A DNA stretch of 14,729 nucleotides from Candidatus Coatesiibacteriota bacterium. Lineage in GTDB: Bacteria; B130-G9. A program made the translations under genes and the position numbers. Positions 1-5,800 of the stretch are shown one piece after another. Where the stretch lies: contig JAFGIT010000267.1 of the NCBI GenBank assembly GCA_016929465.1, positions 1 through 14,729 on the forward strand, given 5' to 3'. Within the stretch, counting starts at the first letter, position 1. Every line of letters begins with the position of its first letter. Below the pieces are notes generated by a model. It had not been told where the DNA came from. It did no database searches and saw only the letters and a list, made by a program, of their open reading frames with translations.

Positions 1-8
1 CTAGACAT
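1..8 (-). CDS. Start of a next leftward gene (only 8 nt inside the window)
   Basis: An ATG at positions 8-6 on the minus strand is preceded by a perfect AGGAGG Shine-Dalgarno (positions 22-17) with an 8-nt spacer, and the frame (Met-Ser-...) runs off the left edge. It lies downstream of the M28 peptidase gene in the same direction. Nothing can be said about the product. The call rests only on the ribosome-binding site, its spacing and the nearby TATAAT box. Confidence 0.4.
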
Positions 9-10
9 GA

Positions 11-36
11 TATAATCCTCCTAATCGAGGATTATA
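11..36 (-). promoter_or_regulatory. Perfect 10-bp inverted repeat carrying a TATAAT box and the SD of the next gene
   Basis: Positions 11-20 and 27-36 are exact reverse complements (TATAATCCTC and GAGGATTATA) around a 6-nt loop. Read on the minus strand, positions 36-31 are a consensus -10 hexamer TATAAT, with a weak -35 candidate TTGCGT at 58-53 (16-nt spacer). The SD AGGAGG of the gene starting at position 8 has two bases in the loop and four in the 3' arm. The element can therefore be a promoter/operator palindrome in DNA, or an SD-masking hairpin in RNA that reads through from the peptidase gene. No U-run follows, so it is not a typical intrinsic terminator. The repeat is certain; its function is inferred. 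Confidence 0.5.
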
Positions 37-70
37 CCACCTCAATTTGGGAACGCAACACTAGAAGCAT
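32..70 (-). CDS. Possible 12-codon leader peptide with near-perfect SD
   Basis: Just after the peptidase stop, the minus strand shows AGGAGGTGA (positions 84-76), a 9-nt match to the complement of the 16S rRNA 3' end. Five bases later comes ATG at 70-68. The frame encodes MLLVLRSQIEVV and stops at TAA 34-32, inside the first arm of the inverted repeat that also masks the SD of the next gene. Such a layout is known from translation-attenuation leaders, where a ribosome on the mini-ORF opens a downstream hairpin. The peptide has no recognisable homology and could be chance; the strength of the SD is the main reason to list it. Confidence 0.3.
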   Translation of the reverse strand: MLLVLRSQIEVV

Positions 71-89
71 CGCTTTCACCTCCTGAAAT

Positions 90-2006
90 TTAGCGCATGC
101 AGCATCGGAAGCCCGCCTTGCTAGTCTGGCCCAAGGGGCCGGCCGGATATGGATAATATGCGTATTCGCATGAAGCCATGAACCCCCTGCTCTTGTACCA
201 TCCTCCAAAGGCTGCATTCTGCCATTGAGCGGAACTGGTCCATTCAAAGACATTTCCGCTCATATCGTATGCACCAAACTCCGATCTGCATTGATCACAG
301 GAGCCGGATGGCAGAGTCCCCTCACCTTCAGTATTGCACAGACCCGCCGTGTATTGGTCACCGTATGGAAATCGATAGCTGTTAGTGCCCTTGCAGGCGC
401 GAACCCACTGGTCTTTTGAGCAGAGAAATTTCCCCTGCTCGATGCAATTCGCCCAGGCCTCAATCCATCCGATACCCTCCAGCGGAAGCTCGCCATATAC
501 ATTGGGGTACTCATACCGGTCTATGCAGAACTCCTGCACGAAATGGCTCTGACCGAAATAATCGGTATAACTTCCGGCAGGCACTCTCACCATGCCTTCG
601 GGACACCGTGGCATCGGGCTGAAGCTGAAAAACGCCTCAGCCATGTTGCCAACCAATTCTCCTTCCTTGTCCGTAAATCCGGCAACTATGCGATAGGTGC
701 CCAAAGCCATTAGAGGGGGATTGACACAGGGAACCTGAAAACAACAAAGCGGGACCCTCTCCGACCAGGTCTGAGATGGGAGATTAACACCGACCCCGTG
801 GAAATCCGCCGACCAGTCAGGATAGAACGATACATCGCCCTGCGGCGTGATTATCGCCATACAGAATGCGAGCGACCTAGCCGCCCCCGGATTCACGAAG
901 CTCACGTCAACGTGCAGGTTGTCACTCACTTGGATGTCCTGGATATTGACAAACACAGATAGGCTCGGCTCTGCCGGCTCGTCGAACGCAACCAGAGATG
1001 TTGTCAGCAGAGTCAATTTCGCACATTCGAGAAATAGGGATTTGTTGATGTGCTCGAGCGAATCATCCAGTGTGTGCCAATAAGGACTGCTATTATGACC
1101 TTCCCCAATGAAAAGCGCCGGGATACCGTAATGCCAGAACCAGGCGTGATCGCTTCCATACCAGATCTCATCCGTTGCATTCCCAACATTCGCGTTAGCC
1201 AAGACCGAGGTGAAGCTGGCGGCACGCGAACTATAATCCAGAAGCCACTCTGAGTTGAGATTAACATCCGTGTTTATTTTCAAACTGCCATCATCCGACC
1301 AGCCAAGACAATCCAAATTGATGTTTGCCACAACATTCGTGCCCTCGTCCAACCATCTGCCTATCACATATTCGCTGCCCAGTAGATTTTGCTCCTCGCC
1401 GCTATAGAAGGCGAACTTGATCGTGTGTGTCGGCTCGTACTGACTGAGAATTCGGGCACAGTCGAGAACTGTGGAGACTGCCGTTGTGTTATCGTCCGCG
1501 CCGGGAGCATCGCTATATACATTATTCTCAGCGGGAAAGACAATCGTGTCGAAGTGACCCGAAAGCACCACGACTCTCTCAGGATCAACGCTGCCCCTGA
1601 GTGTACCTATGACATTCCTAATCGGCCAGCCGCCGAATGAGCAATCTTCCATAAACTCGGCTTCGAGGCCATAGGATGACAGCTCCTCAAAAAGCCAATC
1701 CGCCGCCGCCAGATTCTCCTCGCGGAATGTGTACCTGCTCCCGAAGCCAACCATCGCTAGCTCCAGCTCCCAGAGGTCCTCCTCGTTCATTTGGGAGACC
1801 AGTTCATTAAGGAAATCATCGGAGATGTTGCCGGACCGACTCGCATTCAGCCGCCCGAGAGACCTCCCGTCCAGAATTGAGACTTTGGGATTCATTGCTT
1901 CGTCTCCCGAGGCCGGGGGAACTCGAGCGGGATAGCCCAGGGATAGCTGGGACATCAATGCCAGTAGCAGTGCTATCGGACAGATAATAATGGATTTGAA
2001 CCGCAT
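90..2006 (-). CDS. Secreted M28 family metallopeptidase fused to a C-terminal FGE-sulfatase-like domain
   Basis: 638 aa with a signal peptide (residues 1 to about 24: basic start, then a hydrophobic run), so it is exported. Residues about 75-340 form an M28 (aminopeptidase Y/S-like) di-zinc peptidase. Visible ligands and catalytic residues are H151 and D153 (HFD), D171 (GADDN), the general base E204 and ligand E205 (SGEEQN), D232 (LDC) and H311 (YWHTLDD), with the family's GSDHAWF...GIPA segment at 285-296. All expected ligands are present, so activity is likely. Residues about 345-465 look like a beta-sandwich linker. Residues about 467-638 match the FGE-sulfatase/SUMF1 fold (GMVRVPAG, AYDMSGNVFEW, final GFRC), are cysteine-rich, and probably do not make formylglycine because only one of the two active-site cysteine positions is Cys (C613; the second appears to be Y618). 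The start is set by AAGGAG at 2017-2012, 5 nt before the ATG. It most likely removes N-terminal residues from, or processes, extracellular peptides. The exact substrate is not inferable. Confidence 0.9.
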   Translation of the reverse strand: MRFKSIIICPIALLLALMSQLSLGYPARVPPASGDEAMNPKVSILDGRSLGRLNASRSGNISDDFLNELVSQMNEEDLWELELAMVGFGSRYTFREENLAAADWLFEELSSYGLEAEFMEDCSFGGWPIRNVIGTLRGSVDPERVVVLSGHFDTIVFPAENNVYSDAPGADDNTTAVSTVLDCARILSQYEPTHTIKFAFYSGEEQNLLGSEYVIGRWLDEGTNVVANINLDCLGWSDDGSLKINTDVNLNSEWLLDYSSRAASFTSVLANANVGNATDEIWYGSDHAWFWHYGIPALFIGEGHNSSPYWHTLDDSLEHINKSLFLECAKLTLLTTSLVAFDEPAEPSLSVFVNIQDIQVSDNLHVDVSFVNPGAARSLAFCMAIITPQGDVSFYPDWSADFHGVGVNLPSQTWSERVPLCCFQVPCVNPPLMALGTYRIVAGFTDKEGELVGNMAEAFFSFSPMPRCPEGMVRVPAGSYTDYFGQSHFVQEFCIDRYEYPNVYGELPLEGIGWIEAWANCIEQGKFLCSKDQWVRACKGTNSYRFPYGDQYTAGLCNTEGEGTLPSGSCDQCRSEFGAYDMSGNVFEWTSSAQWQNAAFGGWYKSRGFMASCEYAYYPYPAGPLGQTSKAGFRCCMR

Positions 2007-2054
2007 GAAGGCTCCTTTCTCGTTGCAGTTATGTCAATAATGGCACCATAACGC

Positions 2055-2072
2055 GCGGAGGAGATTCTCCGC
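2055..2072 (-). promoter_or_regulatory. Small hairpin in the peptidase leader
   Basis: GCGGAG (2055-2060) and CTCCGC (2067-2072) form a perfect 6-bp stem with a 6-nt loop, 48 nt upstream of the peptidase ATG. With the terminator-like stem just upstream it gives two consecutive hairpins in the leader RNA. No known riboswitch is recognisable. Confidence 0.35.
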
Positions 2073-2084
2073 TGGGATCGAACG

Positions 2085-2108
2085 GAAAAAACTCCCCGGG
2101 CGGGAGTT
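2085..2108 (-). terminator. Intrinsic terminator structure in the peptidase leader (possible attenuator)
   Basis: On the minus strand AACTCCC (2108-2102) pairs with GGGAGTT (2096-2090) over a 5-nt GCCCG loop, and the 3' arm runs into six consecutive T's (2091-2086). This is the classic Rho-independent layout and works only on the minus strand. It ends about 80 nt before the peptidase ATG, in the gene's direction. No gene is evident upstream that would need it, and no good sigma70-type promoter is visible between it and the ATG. So it may be a leader attenuator, or it may end transcription coming from the intergenic region. Confidence 0.6.
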
Positions 2109-2271
2109 GGAGTATGTAAGAAGATCGCACAGGGAGGGCTACGTTTTGCGGTTGTGGCTCTTCGCGTGGCACATTTCGACAGTTGCGCTCCGCTATCGCT
2201 AGCCACGACTGGACGGCTAACGTGTCCCATCGAGGCCCAATAGAATCCGGACCATTACAAATGTCTCTTAA

Positions 2272-2307
2272 CAATGTGTATGTCGCTCCCTGTAAGCTTA
2301 CACATTG
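2272..2307. repeat. 9-bp inverted repeat overlapping a perfect 12-bp palindrome
   Basis: CAATGTGTA (2272-2280) is repeated as its exact reverse complement TACACATTG (2299-2307), with 18 nt between. The right half overlaps the perfect palindrome TGTAAGCTTACA (2291-2302). Overlapping dyads in a divergent intergenic region are typical operator geometry for a dimeric regulator. They could equally form an RNA stem. No specific regulator can be named. Confidence 0.4.
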
Positions 2308-2631
2308 CCTAATCACTTCCCCGAGGAAAGACTAACAGAGTAGAATCCGCCTTTCAAGGACTATTTTGAATGGCCTCCTGCCTATCAGGCTCTAGGCGGG
2401 TTAGCCTCAGCAGAGTGTAAATCCCATCAGAAGGTGTAATCCTCGTCTTCTCGCTCGCGATAATCAGCGAGTCCTGCTTCTAAGAGCCTGGGATTGGATA
2501 ATACCGACGGCGAGAGGCTTTTTAACCGGGATTTGAGGCGAGTTAGATGAATATATATCAGAAATTTGTCTCAGTTTCAGGACATGGGAATTCCGCTTGA
2601 CATGATTCCGAGTGCAATCAGGCTTTCTACA

Positions 2632-2659
2632 TTGACTTTTGAGCTGAGAATACTAGATT
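2632..2659 (+). promoter_or_regulatory. Weak candidate sigma70-like promoter for the rightward operon
   Basis: TTGACT (2632-2637, 5 of 6 to the -35 consensus) is followed after 16 nt by TAGATT (2654-2659, 4 of 6 to the -10 consensus). It would give a leader of about 230 nt before the TTG start at 2898. Similar-quality hexamers occur nearby by chance, so this is only the best candidate I found. Confidence 0.25.
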
Positions 2660-2897
2660 TAGGGATGTATCGAGATTGGGGTGAAATCGTTCGGACTTGC
2701 TGACGCCTGGATGCAGGCCATCCAGATTGACTTGGTCTAAATTCTGGTTTGCGGTTGGGATTGGGCCGCAGATTGCTGTTCACAGATAATCCCCAGGATC
2801 GGGGGCTCAGTGTTAAGCTGGGCCATAAAAGCTACGATGAATCTAATCAGTTCGGTGTGCTTCTGATCACGCCACATAGATCGCAATGGGGTAGCAT

Positions 2898-5800
2898 TTG
2901 AGTAGCAGAGACAGGGATTCGATAACCGCTCCTCTCCAGCCATCAGTTCTCGAACCGAAACTACTGGTTCCGATAGATCCCAATCTGAAGCCTCCCGTCG
3001 AGCAAGTCTCGGGCTTCGCGATGGATGATCGCGGCAATTTCTACATTGCTGACAGCAGTCAGCATCGAATAGTGAAGCTGTCGGCGTCCGGTGGACTTAT
3101 ATGGGCAATTGGCTCGAACGGCAAGGGCGAGGACGAGTTTCAATACCCGAGGGGCATAGCTGTCTCCGAGGAAAACAACCTTCTGATAGTATGCGACAGC
3201 TGGAATAACCGCGTCGTCGCACTCGACCTCGAGGGGAATCCGAAATTCACATTCGGCGAAGTCGGCTACGGTGCTGGTCAATTTTATGAACCGTATGCGG
3301 TCTGCATGACTTCTGCAGACGAAGTCATAGTTGTCGATAGAGGCAACCATCGGCTTCAGCGATTCTCTATTGATGGCAATTTCAAGGCGATGATCGGGCG
3401 GCGAGGCTCGGTGATCGAGCAGGCTCTGGCAACCCTTCACGGAACTCCCAATTACCTGTTCGCCCCGCCCTGCTTCCGCTTCCCGTCAGGGATAGCACCT
3501 CTCTCTCCTACGGGAATTGCTGTCCTGGACGCTGGGAATCGCAGAGTTCTGGCTTTCAGCAACCAACTGGAGCTCGTGTCGGAATATAGCTACGAGAGCG
3601 CCGCCAACGGCTCTCTATTCACACCGAGCGCCATCGCAGCGAATGATGTGGGCTTTGTGTTCTTGTTCGATTCAGAGCGCGGATTGGTCCAACAGATGAC
3701 CGTCCCGGGACTTGTCATTGCCACTTTTGGATTACTGGATGACTCCAAAAAGAGCTGCTATCAACCTCAGCTCCTCGCAACCGCCGGGGGCCTCGTCGCC
3801 GCGCGAATACCATCGAATGAGCTTGCGTTCTTCGGGCTCGGCCAGTCATCGCTGAGAGAGGCCATACTCGCCAAGAAGAACACGGAAGCAAGCCCCGCCG
3901 CTGCGGAATCTTTAATTGCTCATGGCGTTCAGCAAAACGACGCCGGACTGATCAGCGAGGGAATCTCCTGCGTGTTATCGGGCGAGAGCGCACCCTTTAG
4001 GAGCGTCAAGGCGGCTGCCGAGGGACTCATTGCGCTAAAGCAACCACTGAATTTGTATCTCCTACTATCCCGGGCCGTTCACGCCTCAAACGTCGAACGT
4101 GACGACATGGAGAGAGAAATAATCGACCTCTTCCGTGATCTGGAGAAGAAGATCAGTGCCTCCGCGAAGGAGACCGCCGCCTGCGAGGCGGCATCGATGG
4201 CCGACGATTCCTCGCCGCATTCGGTCTCCGAGGCAGACATCCTCCGAGACTATCGCGAGGCTCTAATCAAGCTGAAGCTATTGATGGCGAAGGATCAGGC
4301 CCAGAGTCGCGAGCTGGTCAAGCTAGTATGGGATGCGGCTCTCCTATATCGCAAAAGAGAGCTCTGGGAGGGCTTCGACTATTGCCTGGGAGTAGTCCTT
4401 CAAGTCGCCTTCAAGGAATCAGAGGCGCTTTGTGAAACGCTACTTGGGACTCGGAATAGGCTGGGAGAGATGGTCGGGCTATGCAAGAAAGTCATGTCGG
4501 ACTCCTCGGACCAACAGGCCTCCGAGCGATTTATCTATCTTGGCAGATATCGAGCTGTGCCGAATGCAAGTCGTGGTCAGCATCTCGGGGTGCTCTCCAT
4601 CGCAGTTGACTGCCTTCATTCGATTCTCAGTGAGCGATCTGAATCGTCCGCATCGAGCTCCGGTCTTCTCGAGAGGACAGATGAGGCAGAGCTGGCATTC
4701 GCCTCGAAGCTGCTCGAAAAGGCGCTTTCGGTCTGTGTGGCTGGTGCATCGGACGGCGATATCGCAGCCGTTGCTGGCAAGCTCATCTGGCTCCTCCTTA
4801 GGTCATATCCAGGCTTGAGAAGGATGAATAAACAGGCTGATGTCCTTAAGAGGTTAGGCCTCGACGAGAGCGCGGCATCGGTCGGCGCGCAAGAGCTGGA
4901 GCGATTTATCTATCTCTATATTTTCGAAAAAGCCGTCGCCGGCGAGGAGCTAATTGGCGGATCGGTATTTGGCGAGGCAGCTTCTGTAGCCTGGGGCGAG
5001 ACACATATTCTCGCTGTCCTCAAGAGCATCAGTAGCGGCTCCGAAGAGCACCACCTGGACGATAGCCGAGCCAATACCCCGCTGAATGCGGTCAAGCTCG
5101 TTATGGATAGCATTGCAAAACACGGCGAGAGCTGGGCCCGAGTAATCCTCGAGTCCTACATGAGGCTTGCAGGTTTGCGGGCTTCACCAAGAGCAATTGC
5201 CAACAAGTCATTAATGGACCTTCTGGCGCACAGGCAGAAAGACGCCTACGATACCATCTTTGCCGCCCACAGGATGTCGCTTCAGGGCAGCTCACAGCTG
5301 CTGAAGCTCCTTGCCGCCGGGATCATAGCGTCGCGCAACGAGAAACTGGTCATGGTGACCGGCAAAGAGCTCTCAACGACCAGGCTGGTGGAGCTTCTGG
5401 AGAAACTCGCGACGAGCGTCTGCCTGCCTCTTGCGGATAAGTCGGGCAAGCCGATGCTCGACGATGCTTCCCTTATGAATATCGGACAGAGAAAAGAGGT
5501 CCTTCATTTCGTTGCGAACTCACTCAATGAGGTAAGAACACTCTTCGCCGAGGTCCGCTTCCACTTCGCATTGGCCAGCACGGATTTTGGCGCTCAATTC
5601 AATGAAGCTGGCGAGAGGAATTTCAACCGGGATACGGCGGACATTTTGATAACCGTTTCAGAAAACTATGTGCGCAGCCAACGAGGGCTGCGCGAATGGC
5701 TATGGTCTCGCTGGAGTAAGGAGACATTGGGCTCCCGGGACGCGGTCCTTGATCCGAAGATGCTCGGCGACACCGTCGCGGCAGGTGTGTTGGTTGCAGA

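Larger units (their letters stand above)
2007..2897. other. 891-bp intergenic region between divergent units
   Basis: I see no convincing gene here. The open frames in it are short, have no family motifs, and one is crossed by a terminator-like hairpin. It contains the peptidase SD and leader hairpins near 2007-2108, two palindromes at 2272-2307, a loose stem at 2482-2522 (AAGAGCCT / AGGCTTTT, one G-T pair, 25-nt loop), a small stem CTCGC/GCGAG at 2454-2471, and candidate -35 hexamers at 2597 and 2632. It could be a long regulatory region or the remains of a decayed gene; the sequence does not decide between these. Confidence 0.6.

Noticed and set aside
2029-2316. 95-codon minus-strand frame upstream of the peptidase
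   Set aside because: No family-like sequence or SD, and the terminator-like hairpin at 2085-2108 lies inside it.
2597-2625. TTGACA as -35 of the operon promoter
   Set aside because: The hexamer is perfect, but at 16-18 nt spacing the -10 positions (CAGGCT, AGGCTT, GGCTTT) do not resemble TATAAT.
2961-3440. 159-codon minus-strand frame
   Set aside because: Lies opposite the NHL blades of the large protein, with no SD and no family motifs.
4432-4818. 128-codon plus-strand frame inside the propeller gene
   Set aside because: Out-of-frame shadow of a long gene, rich in Arg and Ser, no SD.
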